Assembly: GCF_020400825.1 (NCBI RefSeq)
Contig: NZ_JAINVH010000002.1
Location: forward strand, 358,721-422,720
DNA from: Streptomyces sp. HPF1205
GTDB taxonomy: Bacteria > Actinomycetota > Actinomycetes > Streptomycetales > Streptomycetaceae
Length of the DNA: 64,000 bases
Direction: 5' to 3'
This document shows positions 9,484 through 17,019 of the stretch, piece by piece. The notes under the pieces were generated by a model. The model did not search any database and had not been told where the DNA came from. It saw only the letters and a list, made by a program, of their open reading frames with translations. The position numbers and the translations under genes were made by a program. How positions within the stretch are numbered: the first letter of the stretch is position 1; the number at the start of each line of letters is the position of its first letter.

Positions 9484-10308
9484 TTGCGCACTTCCACCCC
9501 GCGGCGGTATCTGATGTGTCCGCCCGCGTACTTCGCCGTCTCGTACTCCATCAACCCGTGGATGGACCCGACCAAGCCGGTGGACCCGGCCCTCGCCCTC
9601 TTCCAGTGGGAGGACCTGCGCGACCGCTACCGGGCACTGGGCCACACCGTGGAGGTCCTCGATCCGGTGCCGGGGCTGCCGGACATGGTGTTCGCGGCCA
9701 ACGGCGCCACGGTGGTGGACGGCCACGTGCTGGGCGCGAGGTTCGCCAACCCGGAGCGGACCGGGGAGGCGCCCGCGCACCTGGCGTGGTTCCGCGCGCA
9801 CGGCTTCGCCGAGGTGCGTGAGCCGGTCCACGTCAACGAGGCCGAGGGGGATTTCGCGGTCACCACCTCCTGGATCCTGGCCGGTCAGGGCTTCCGCAGC
9901 AGCCTGCTGTCGCACACGGAGGCGCAGGAGTTCTTCGGCCGCCCGGTGATCGGCCTCGAACTGGTCGACCCGCGCTTCTACCACCTGGACACCGCGCTGT
10001 CCGTGCTGGACGGCGCGGCGGACGAGGTCATGTACTACCCCGGCGCCTTCTCCCCCGGCTCGCGCGCGGTGCTGGCCCGGCTCTTCCCCGACGCCCTGCT
10101 GGCCGACGAGGAGGACGCCGCCGCCTTCGGCCTCAACGCGGTCTGCGACGGCCTGCACGTCCTGCTGCCCCGCGCGGCCCGGGGCCTGCGGGCGCCGCTG
10201 CGCGAGCGCGGCTTCGACCCGGTCCCGGTCGACATGTCGGAGCTCCACAAGGCGGGCGGCAGCGTGAAGTGCTGCACGCTGGAGATCCGACCCGCGCCCG
10301 GGCGGTAG
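9484..10308 (+). CDS. ddaH: Dimethylargininase / amidinotransferase-fold hydrolase
   Basis: 274 residues. MCPPAYFAVSYSINPWM and FAANGATV are typical of NG,NG-dimethylarginine dimethylaminohydrolase. The catalytic His is in RFYHLDTALS and the nucleophilic Cys in SVKCCTLEIR near the C-terminus. It hydrolyses methylated arginines to citrulline and amine (or is a related ornithine-forming enzyme) in the cytoplasm. The TTG at 9484 is chosen because GAGGAG (9472-9477) lies six bases upstream; the internal ATG at 9514 has no such site. Confidence 0.85.
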   Translation: MRTSTPRRYLMCPPAYFAVSYSINPWMDPTKPVDPALALFQWEDLRDRYRALGHTVEVLDPVPGLPDMVFAANGATVVDGHVLGARFANPERTGEAPAHLAWFRAHGFAEVREPVHVNEAEGDFAVTTSWILAGQGFRSSLLSHTEAQEFFGRPVIGLELVDPRFYHLDTALSVLDGAADEVMYYPGAFSPGSRAVLARLFPDALLADEEDAAAFGLNAVCDGLHVLLPRAARGLRAPLRERGFDPVPVDMSELHKAGGSVKCCTLEIRPAPGR

Positions 10309-10342
10309 GTGCGGGGGCGGCGGCGCCGTATCGTGGCCGCCC

Positions 10343-11923
10343 ATGAACGTTCCCTCTCGTCCCGGCTACGACGCCGTGATCGTGGGCGGCGGCCACAACG
10401 GCCTGGTCGCCGCCGCCTACCTGGCCCGGGCGGGCCGCTCGGTGCTGGTCCTGGAACGGCTGCCCGGCACCGGCGGCGCGGCGGTGTCCACCCGCGCCTT
10501 CGCGGGGGTGGACGCGCGGCTGTCGCGCTACTCGTACCTGGTGAGCCTGCTGCCGCGGAAGATCGTGGCGGACCTGGGCCTGCGGTTCGAGACGCGGCGC
10601 CGGCGGATCTCCTCGTACACGCCGTACGGCGACGGCGGCCTGCTGGTGGACGCCGGGGACGAGGCCGCGACCCGTGAGCGGTTCGCGCTGCTGACCGGCT
10701 CCGACCGGGAGTTCGAGGCGTGGCGGCGGTTCTACGCGATGACGCGGCGGGTCGCCGAGCGGGTGTTCCCGACGCTGACCGGGCCGCTGCCCGGGCGCGC
10801 GGAGCTGGAGCGCGCGGTCGGCGACAGCGAGGCGTGGGAGGCGCTGTTCGAACGGCCGCTGGGCGACGCGGTGGAGGCGGCCTTCCACGACGACGTGGTA
10901 CGCGGGGTGGTACTGACCGACGCGCTGATCGGCACCTTCACCCACGCGCACGACCCGTCGCTGCGGCAGAACCGGTGCTTCCTGTACCACGTGATCGGCG
11001 GCGGCACCGGCGACTGGGACGTGCCGGTCGGCGGTATGGGTGCGCTCACCGACGCGCTCGCGGAGGCGGCCAGGGCGGCGGGCGCGGAGATCGTCACGGG
11101 CGCCGAGGTCACCGCGGTGGCGTCCGACGGCAGGAAGGCGGAGGTCACCTATGGTGACGGCCGTACCGTCGGTGCCAAGGACGTGCTGGTCAACGCCTCC
11201 CCGTACGCCCTGGCCGGGCTGCTCGGGCAGGAGCGGCCGGACAAGCCGGAGGGCGCGCAGCTGAAGGTCAACATGCTGCTGCGCCGGCTGCCGAGGCTGC
11301 GGGACGCGCGGACCGACCCGCGCGAGGCGTTCGCCGGTACCTTCCACGTCGCGGAGTCCTACAACGGGCTGCAGCGGGCGTACGAGCAGGCCGCCGCGGG
11401 AAGGGTGCCGGACGCGCCGCCGTCGGAGATCTACTGCCACAGCCTGACCGACCCCTCGATCCTTTCGCCCGGGCTGGCCGCGCGGGGCTTCCACACGCTC
11501 ACCCTGTTCGGTCTGCACGCCCCGGCCCGGCTGTTCGCGGCGGACCCGCGCGCGGCCAAGGAGGAGCTGCTGGAGGCGACGCTGACGCAACTGGACGCGG
11601 TGCTGGCCGAGCCGCTGGCGGACTGCCTGGCACTGGACGCCGACGGGCGGCCGTGCCTGGAGGCGAAGTCGCCGCTGGACCTGGAGAACGAGGTGGGGCT
11701 GCCCGGCGGGCACATCTTCCACCGCGACCTGTCCTGGCCCTTCGCCGACGACGGCGACGGCGACGGTGGCGACGGCGCTGTGACGCGCGCCACAGGGCGC
11801 TGGGGTGTCGGCACCGGTCACGCGAACGTCTACCTCTGCGGTGCGGGTGCGGTTCGCGGCGGAGGCGTGAGCGGGGTGCCCGGGCACAACGCGGCGATGG
11901 CGGTACTGGAGAAGACACGATGA
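10343..11923 (+). CDS. NAD(P)/FAD-dependent oxidoreductase, phytoene desaturase-like
   Basis: 526 residues. The FAD dinucleotide motif VIVGGGHNGLVAAAYLARAG sits at the N-terminus with a following ERLPGTGGA, and the C-terminal flavin motif VYLCGAGAVRGGGVSG is present. This is the carotenoid-isomerase/PYROXD2-like amine-oxidase superfamily; the substrate is unknown. A low-complexity Asp/Gly insert (DDGDGDGGDG) sits before the C-terminal motif. TATCGT lies 8 bases before the ATG, suggesting a leaderless start. The stop overlaps the start of corA by four bases. Confidence 0.85.
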   Translation: MNVPSRPGYDAVIVGGGHNGLVAAAYLARAGRSVLVLERLPGTGGAAVSTRAFAGVDARLSRYSYLVSLLPRKIVADLGLRFETRRRRISSYTPYGDGGLLVDAGDEAATRERFALLTGSDREFEAWRRFYAMTRRVAERVFPTLTGPLPGRAELERAVGDSEAWEALFERPLGDAVEAAFHDDVVRGVVLTDALIGTFTHAHDPSLRQNRCFLYHVIGGGTGDWDVPVGGMGALTDALAEAARAAGAEIVTGAEVTAVASDGRKAEVTYGDGRTVGAKDVLVNASPYALAGLLGQERPDKPEGAQLKVNMLLRRLPRLRDARTDPREAFAGTFHVAESYNGLQRAYEQAAAGRVPDAPPSEIYCHSLTDPSILSPGLAARGFHTLTLFGLHAPARLFAADPRAAKEELLEATLTQLDAVLAEPLADCLALDADGRPCLEAKSPLDLENEVGLPGGHIFHRDLSWPFADDGDGDGGDGAVTRATGRWGVGTGHANVYLCGAGAVRGGGVSGVPGHNAAMAVLEKTR

Positions 11924-13188
11924 CCCACAAGCCCACGATCGGCAAGGCGGTCCCGCGGGAGGCGCCGCCCCCGCGCGGCGAGGCGGACGGCAGCCGTGGT
12001 CGCGGCCGGAACCGGGACGGGAACGCGGACCGGGACCGGGACCGGGACCGCGACCGGGACCCCGGCGGTGACGGCCGCGACGGCGGCGACGGCGGTTCGC
12101 GGATGCGGCGGGTCGGCCGGCAGTGGCGGCGCGGCGGCAAGTGGCACGCCCTCGACGAGGACGGCGGCGCGGCACGGGAGCCGCGCGTCACCGCCGACGT
12201 GGTGGTGGACTGCGCGGTGTACGAGCGGGGGCTGCGGGCGGCGACCCTGCCGCCCCAGGAGGCCCTCGCGCGGGCCCGCGAGTGTCCCGGCGGCTTCGCG
12301 TGGATCGGGCTGCACGAGCCGGATGCCGGGCACCTGGAGGAGATCGCGCGGGTCTTCGGGCTGCACCCGCTGGCCGTCGAGGACGCGGTGAAGGCCCACC
12401 AGCGGCCGAAGCTGGAGCGCTACGGCGACACGCTGTTCCTGGTGCTGAAGACCATCGTGTTCGTGGAGCACGAGAAGCTGACCGCGACCAGCGAGGTGGT
12501 CGACACCGGCGAGGTGATGATCTTCCTCGGCGCCGACTTCGTGGTGGTGGTGCGGCACGGCAGCGCTCCCGGGCTCGCCCGGGTGCGCAAGTCGCTGGAG
12601 AACCGCCCGGAGATGCTGGCGCACGGCCCGGCCGCGGTGCTGCACGCGATCACCGACCGGGTGGTGGACGACTACCTCGACGTGGCCGACGCGGTCGAGC
12701 TGGACGTGGAGGAGCTGGAGTCGGACGTCTTCTCCGCCTCGCACGGCGACGACGCGGAGCGGATATACCAGCTCAAGCGGGAGCTGATCGAGTTCAAGCG
12801 GGCCGTGAACCCGATGGCCAGGCCGCTGCAGCGGCTCAGCGAGGAGGAGGACGAGCTGGTCGGCACGGAGATGGGCCGCTACTTCCGCGACGTCGCCGAC
12901 CACCTCTCGCAGGTCCGCGAGCGGCTGGTCTCCTACAGCGAGCTGGTGGACGGCCTGCTGGCGGCCAACCTCAGCCAGCTCGCCGTGCAGCAGAACGTCG
13001 ACATGCGCCGGATCAGCGCGGCAGCGGCGATCCTGGCCATCCCCACGATGATCGCCGGCTTCTACGGGATGAACTTCGACCACATGCCCGAGCTGCACTG
13101 GGAGTTCGGCTACCCGATCATGATGGGCGTCACGGCGGTGCTGTCGGGGCTGTGCTACCGGCTGTTCCGCAAGTACGGGTGGCTGTAG
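11920..13188 (+). CDS. CorA-family divalent cation channel
   Basis: 422 residues. The C-terminal membrane part carries the GMN signature (residues 383-385, YGMNF) between two transmembrane helices, and a long helical cytoplasmic domain precedes it. Pentameric CorA channels move Mg2+ (or Co2+/Ni2+/Zn2+) into the cell. The first 60 residues are unusual: strongly charged low complexity with a DRDRDRDRD run at 37-45 encoded by repeated GACCGG hexamers. The start overlaps the upstream oxidoreductase stop (ATGA), so the pair is probably translationally coupled. Confidence 0.92.
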   Translation: MTHKPTIGKAVPREAPPPRGEADGSRGRGRNRDGNADRDRDRDRDRDPGGDGRDGGDGGSRMRRVGRQWRRGGKWHALDEDGGAAREPRVTADVVVDCAVYERGLRAATLPPQEALARARECPGGFAWIGLHEPDAGHLEEIARVFGLHPLAVEDAVKAHQRPKLERYGDTLFLVLKTIVFVEHEKLTATSEVVDTGEVMIFLGADFVVVVRHGSAPGLARVRKSLENRPEMLAHGPAAVLHAITDRVVDDYLDVADAVELDVEELESDVFSASHGDDAERIYQLKRELIEFKRAVNPMARPLQRLSEEEDELVGTEMGRYFRDVADHLSQVRERLVSYSELVDGLLAANLSQLAVQQNVDMRRISAAAAILAIPTMIAGFYGMNFDHMPELHWEFGYPIMMGVTAVLSGLCYRLFRKYGWL

Positions 13189-13216
13189 GCCGGCCGGCCC
13201 CGGGACCGGCGCGGGC

Positions 13217-14227
13217 TCACTCGCCGGCGCCGGTCCACTCCTCTCCCCAGTCGGCGTCGCGGGCGGCGCGGTAGAGCGGCCCCTGGCGCTTGGTGACCGT
13301 GGAGCGGGTCAGGCCCGGGGGGCGGACGCACAGGTCCAGCAGGACCTGGCCCTTGCGGATCTGCGGGTGGCGCACGACGCGGGCGGCGGCCGGGCCGGCG
13401 GCGGGGAGGGCGCCCGGCCGGGCGGCCGCCACGTAGCTGAACTTCTCGTCCTCGTACGGCAGCGAGCCGCCCTTGACCTGCCGGTGCAGCGAGGACCGCT
13501 GGACGCGGGCCGCGAAATGGCACCAGTCGGTGCCGCGCATCGGGCATTCCTCGTCGTGCGGGCAGGGCGCGAGGACGGTCAGTCCCGCCGCGACGAGCCG
13601 GTCGCGGGCGTCCAGGACGCGGGCGTAGCCCTCGGGGGTGCCGGGCTCGGCGACGACCACCGCGCCGCGGGCCGCCGCGGCGGCGGCCGTGAGGAGCGAG
13701 GCGCGGTCGCCGGGGGTGAGTTCGCCCAGGACGTAGGAGACGGTCACCAGATCGGTTTCCGGCAGATTCGGCGCGGCCCCGCCCAGCGGCGACCGGGTCC
13801 ACCGCGCCTGCCGCACGCAAGCGGCTCCGGCGTGCCCGGCCAGCGCCCGGCCGAGCGTGAGCGCGGCCTGTGACCAGTCCAGCACCGTGCTGCTGTGCTC
13901 CCCGCCGGGCCAGGCGTCGGCCACCGCCCAGGTGGCCGCGCCGGTTCCGCCGCCGAGGTCCAGGTGCGTGCCGGGTGCCCATTCCCCCGCCCGCTCGCGG
14001 AAGGCGCCCAGCGCGGACCGGACGGCGGCATAGGTCGCGGGCATCCGGTACGCGGCATAGGCGGCGGCGTCCCCGGCGTCCCGCACGATGGGCGCTTGGG
14101 TGGGCGTGGCCCCGCGGTAGTTCTCGATCAGCCGCTCCACCTGCGCGGATGCCTGGCTCGGCGCAGTGGCGTGCAGATGGTCGAGGAGGGCCGCCCGGAG
14201 GTCGTCGGGCAGGTGGACTGTGGACAC
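13217..14227 (-). CDS. Rsm22-type small ribosomal subunit methyltransferase-like protein
   Basis: 336 residues. A SAM-binding motif HLDLGGGTGAATWA (about residue 92) is followed by a C-terminal metal-binding cluster CPHDEECPM and DWCHFAAR, the Cys arrangement of the Rsm22/METTL17 family associated with small-subunit rRNA maturation and an Fe-S cluster. Cytoplasmic. The GTG at 14227 (VSTVHLPDDL) is chosen because GGGGGCTT precedes it and homology begins there. Divergent from the EPS priming transferase. Confidence 0.85.
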   Translation of the reverse strand: MSTVHLPDDLRAALLDHLHATAPSQASAQVERLIENYRGATPTQAPIVRDAGDAAAYAAYRMPATYAAVRSALGAFRERAGEWAPGTHLDLGGGTGAATWAVADAWPGGEHSSTVLDWSQAALTLGRALAGHAGAACVRQARWTRSPLGGAAPNLPETDLVTVSYVLGELTPGDRASLLTAAAAAARGAVVVAEPGTPEGYARVLDARDRLVAAGLTVLAPCPHDEECPMRGTDWCHFAARVQRSSLHRQVKGGSLPYEDEKFSYVAAARPGALPAAGPAAARVVRHPQIRKGQVLLDLCVRPPGLTRSTVTKRQGPLYRAARDADWGEEWTGAGE

Positions 14228-14375
14228 AAGCCCCCACTGTAAGGGGCGTCCTTCTGGTCCCGCGCCCCTTACCGCCGGTGGCCGGAACGCACGCCTCCGG
14301 CGCGTGGCGGCCACCGCGGAACCACCCCCAATCTCCGCAATCCGCAGCGCGGGCGGACCGCGGTGCCCTACCGTT

Positions 14376-14394
14376 CCCATTTGTTACGGAGTCG
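14376..14394 (+). promoter_or_regulatory. Second copy of the TTGTTACGGAGTCG motif
   Basis: CCCATT plus TGTTACGGAGTCG at 14376-14394 matches the copy at 2090-2107 except for one inserted T. It lies about 55 bases upstream of the EPS transferase ATG and its 3' end forms part of the hairpin that follows. Possibly a transcription-factor or sigma-factor site shared with the SARP promoter. Confidence 0.3.
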
Positions 14395-14420
14395 CCGCAC
14401 TTGGGGAAGTGCGGCGCTCC
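14388..14420 (+). promoter_or_regulatory. Strong hairpin in the leader of the EPS priming transferase
   Basis: CGCCGCACTT (14393-14402) pairs perfectly with AAGTGCGGCG (14407-14416) around a GGGG loop, and GGAG/CTCC (14388-14391 with 14417-14420) extend the stem to 14 pairs with one bulged T at 14392. It ends 28 bases before the start codon. No U-tract follows, so it is more likely an mRNA leader structure or a protein-binding dyad than a terminator. Confidence 0.65.
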
Positions 14421-14448
14421 ATTCGGTCGCTATGTGCCAGGGGGGTCC

Positions 14449-16365
14449 ATGCGGCGTGTCGAAGAGAGTCCGGCCGTACCGGCCGGATCCACGGAAAGCG
14501 AACCGAGACAAGGGCGGCGGGCCTTCGCCTCGCACGCCGCCACCACCGTCGACTCCATGGGGACCGCGGAGCCCGGCGACCGCGACGGCTCCGCGGACCG
14601 CCCCGATCGGGCCGATCCCGCCGATCGCACCGACCATCCGGATCCCGCGGACGCCGTCGGGGTCATACGCTCCGTCGAGCCCGCACGTTCACTCGACTCC
14701 ATACGTTCCGCCGAACCTGTACGTTCAGCGGAATCCATACGTTCCGCCGAATCCATACGTTCCGTCGGCTCCAGGGCACCGGGTGGCACCGGTGCCCTCG
14801 GCGTACCCGGGCATCCGCCGTCCGGCGGGGACGCGGGCGCACCCGCTCCGGTGCCCGGCGGGCCGGCCGCGGTCGGCGACGACGCGGCGCGCGGCAGGCG
14901 CGCCAGGCACGGCGTGCACCGGGCCCACCGGGCCCACCTGGTGCACAGGGCGCACAGCACCTACGGCGAGAAGTCGGCCTGGTACCTGCCGCTGACGCTG
15001 GCCACCGACGTCCTGGGCCCGGCCCTGCCGGTGCTGCTCGTACTGCGTCATTTCCGCGAGCCGCACCCGCTGGCCTGCGCGGTCGTCGCCGCGGCGGTCT
15101 GGACGAGCGTACGGGCGCTGCGCCGCCGGTACGCGGCCGACGTCATCGGCGAGAGCCGCGGCGTGATGGCGGTGCTCGGCGACTGGCTGGTCCTGCTGGG
15201 GGTGCTGGCCGTCCTGCGGACCGCGTTCGGCGAGATCGTGGCGCCCGCGCACGCGCTGCTCGGGGTGACCGCGGCGCCGCTGCTGACGATGGCCGACCGC
15301 ACCGTCACCCACCGGCACCTCATCGCCGACCGGCGCTCGGCGCAGGCGGTGCGCCGGGTGCTGGTGATCGGGGAGCCCAGCAGCGCCGACCACGTGGTGG
15401 GCCACCTGGCCGCCAGGACGGAGCACGCCTACGTGGTCGTCGGCGTGGTCCCCGTCGGCGGGGCCGGGCTGGCCTGCGGGGCGCCGGTGCCCGCCCGGCT
15501 GGGTCCGCTCGACCCGCGGCGGCCGGCCGAGGACGCCTCGGTGGTGCTGGCCGCGGTCGCCGAGGTGGGAGCGGAACTGGTGCTGATGGCGCCCGGCCCG
15601 CGGCTGTCGGCGGAACGGCTGCGCCGCCTGTCCTGGGCCCTGCACGACGCGGGCATCCCCCTCGCCGTGCTGCCGGGCCTGGTGGACGTCGCGGTGCGCC
15701 GGGTGCAGCTCGACGCCCCCGCCGGCCTCGCGATGCTGCACATCGCGCCGCCCGCCCGGCGCGGCCTCCAACTGGCCCTCAAGGGCGCCTTCGACCGCCT
15801 CGGCGCGGCCGTCGGCCTGCTGCTGCTGGCCCCGCTGTTCTGCGCCATCGCGGTGGCCGTCCGCTGCACCTCGCCGGGCCCGGTCTTCTACCGCCAGACC
15901 CGTTTCGGGCGGCACGGCAGGCCGTTCACCATGTGGAAGTTCCGCACGATGGTGGCCGACGCGGACGCCCGCAAGGCCGAGCTGAGGGCAGCCAACGAGA
16001 ACGACGGCCTGATGTTCAAGATCCGGCGCGACCCGCGCGTCACCCGCGTCGGCCGCTTCCTGCGCCGCTGCTCACTGGACGAGCTGCCGCAGCTGCTGAA
16101 CGTGCTGGCCGGCGAGATGTCCCTGGTGGGCCCGCGCCCGCCGCTGCCGGACGAGGTCGCCCACTACGACGAGGTGGAGCTGCGCAGGCTCTCGGTCAAA
16201 CCCGGCATCACCGGGCTCTGGCAGGTCAGCGGACGCAGCGAGCTGTCCTGGGACGAGACGCTCGCGCTGGACCTGCGCTACGTCGACAACTGGTCCCTCA
16301 TCGGGGACGTGGACGTGATGGCCCGCACCTTCCGGGCCGTCGTCGACGGCCGGGGCGCGTACTAG
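14449..16365 (+). CDS. Exopolysaccharide polyprenyl glycosyl-1-phosphate transferase (priming enzyme)
   Basis: 638 residues. After a 170-residue low-complexity cytoplasmic leader come four hydrophobic helices (about 185-290), a CoA-binding-like Rossmann domain (about 300-430) and the C-terminal bacterial sugar transferase domain starting KGAFDRLGAAVG, with the signatures FTMWKFRTM, SLDELPQLLNVL, LVGPRPPLP and KPGITGLWQVSGR. The enzyme starts repeat-unit synthesis by moving a hexose-1-phosphate from its nucleotide sugar to undecaprenyl phosphate at the inner leaflet. ATG 14449 follows a G-rich site; an in-frame GTG at 14434 is possible. The rest of the EPS cluster lies beyond the LacI/GH island. 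Confidence 0.93.
   Translation: MRRVEESPAVPAGSTESEPRQGRRAFASHAATTVDSMGTAEPGDRDGSADRPDRADPADRTDHPDPADAVGVIRSVEPARSLDSIRSAEPVRSAESIRSAESIRSVGSRAPGGTGALGVPGHPPSGGDAGAPAPVPGGPAAVGDDAARGRRARHGVHRAHRAHLVHRAHSTYGEKSAWYLPLTLATDVLGPALPVLLVLRHFREPHPLACAVVAAAVWTSVRALRRRYAADVIGESRGVMAVLGDWLVLLGVLAVLRTAFGEIVAPAHALLGVTAAPLLTMADRTVTHRHLIADRRSAQAVRRVLVIGEPSSADHVVGHLAARTEHAYVVVGVVPVGGAGLACGAPVPARLGPLDPRRPAEDASVVLAAVAEVGAELVLMAPGPRLSAERLRRLSWALHDAGIPLAVLPGLVDVAVRRVQLDAPAGLAMLHIAPPARRGLQLALKGAFDRLGAAVGLLLLAPLFCAIAVAVRCTSPGPVFYRQTRFGRHGRPFTMWKFRTMVADADARKAELRAANENDGLMFKIRRDPRVTRVGRFLRRCSLDELPQLLNVLAGEMSLVGPRPPLPDEVAHYDEVELRRLSVKPGITGLWQVSGRSELSWDETLALDLRYVDNWSLIGDVDVMARTFRAVVDGRGAY
14665..14772 (+). repeat. 18-bp coding repeats (six hexapeptides) in the EPS transferase leader
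   Basis: Residues 73-108 are six hexapeptides of pattern [IVA]RS[AVL][EDG][PS], such as IRSAES and VRSAES. The DNA unit resembles ATACGTTCCGCCGAATCC and is visibly less GC-rich than its surroundings. Probably a disordered N-terminal repeat; a copy-number variable site between strains is plausible. Confidence 0.8.
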
Positions 16366-16441
16366 GTACTCCAGCAGGATTTCGCTGCCTGACCTGCGGG
16401 TTTCGCTGGGCGGGTGGAGTGTGGCGGGCGATGGCCCGGTC

Positions 16442-16467
16442 AGGGGCGGTCTACGGAGACCGCCCCT
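16442..16467 (+). terminator. Hairpin downstream of the EPS priming transferase
   Basis: AGGGGCGGTCT (16442-16452) and AGACCGCCCCT (16457-16467) form a perfect 11-bp stem with an ACGG loop, 77 bases after the stop codon. No T-run follows, as is common for actinobacterial terminators. It touches the inverted-repeat element that follows. Confidence 0.65.
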
Positions 16468-16468
16468 C

Positions 16469-16722
16469 GATCGTGTGGCAACGCCGCAGGTAATGACAGC
16501 GGCGGGCGACCGCTTGGCGTCGTCGGCGCCAGTTCGACCGGTTCGACCGGTTCAGCGCATGGTGCCGGCCTCGGTGTCCGCGCAGGTGCGGGGGCCGGGG
16601 ACGACGAGTCGCCGGGAGTCGCCGAACCTCCGCCACCGTGAGCTCGACCGACAGCATGCTCGGTGATCACACGGGACGACTTCCCTTGCCGCCGCCATTA
16701 CCTGCGGCGTTGTCACACGATC
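16469..16722. mobile_element. 254-bp MITE-like element with ~35-bp terminal inverted repeats
   Basis: Left end 16469-16503 and right end 16688-16722 are inverted repeats matching at 32 of 35 positions. The core CAACGCCGCAGGTAATG is identical in both. Both ends terminate in GATC, which may be a 4-bp target duplication flanking repeats that begin GTGTG. The interior has no convincing gene; it includes a doubled TTCGACCGG. Size and structure fit a miniature inverted-repeat transposable element or a deleted insertion sequence. I could not match the ends to a named IS family. Confidence 0.75.
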
Positions 16723-16735
16723 ACGGGCATTGGCA

Positions 16736-16749
16736 CGGGAGCGCTCCCA
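16736..16749. promoter_or_regulatory. CebR-like operator CGGGAGCGCTCCCA
   Basis: Matches 13 of 14 bases of TGGGAGCGCTCCCA, the described binding site of the LacI-family cellobiose/cellotriose repressor CebR in Streptomyces. It lies upstream of a LacI gene and a CBM2-tagged polysaccharide hydrolase, so control by cello-oligosaccharides is plausible. Confidence 0.6.
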
Positions 16750-16772
16750 TGTCGCCGTCAGGGAACACTTCT

Positions 16773-16784
16773 GGAACCGGTTCC
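16773..16784. promoter_or_regulatory. Perfect palindrome GGAACCGGTTCC
   Basis: A 12-bp perfect dyad with a central CG, typical of LacI/GalR-family operators, 37 bases from the CebR-like box (centre to centre about 36 bp). Candidate binding site of the downstream LacI regulator. Confidence 0.45.
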
Positions 16785-16893
16785 CGCGTGCGGACTCAAG
16801 GATGTTGTGAATCATAAGAGCAGGTAGCAGAGCTCTTTACACCGATGATGGTTGTGGGTACTTTCTGATGGCCGGTCACTACTGACATCAGCG

Positions 16894-16911
16894 CGAAACC
16901 GCTTCGAAACG
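16894..16911. promoter_or_regulatory. LacI-like operator candidate CGAAACCGCTTCGAAACG
   Basis: CGAA-N5-TTCG dyad followed by a further GAAACG. The core AACCGCTTC also occurs, in the opposite orientation, upstream of the second LacI gene (57757-57768). It lies 109 bases before the LacI start and is a candidate autoregulatory site. Confidence 0.4.
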
Positions 16912-17019
16912 ATCTCTCGGGGGCGATGACGGGGCACGTGGCCGACCAGTCGGCCGGTGGGACTCAGCCCCGGCAACGCCCATGGCACCGCACCACCCGA
17001 GGAACTGGGAGAGGGCCAG

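Larger units (their letters stand above)
16723..17019. other. Upstream region of the LacI gene with several dyads
   Basis: About 300 bases, noticeably AT-richer than the rest of the window (for example 16803-16870). It holds the CebR-like box, a perfect GGAACCGGTTCC palindrome, and a GAAACCGCTTCGAAAC element, listed separately. GAGAGG (17009-17014) is the LacI ribosome-binding site. No gene is seen. Confidence 0.6.

Noticed and set aside
16440..16815. Transposase fragment inside the 254-bp element
   Set aside because: Short open frames in both strands show no DDE or HTH motif; only the terminal repeats are convincing.
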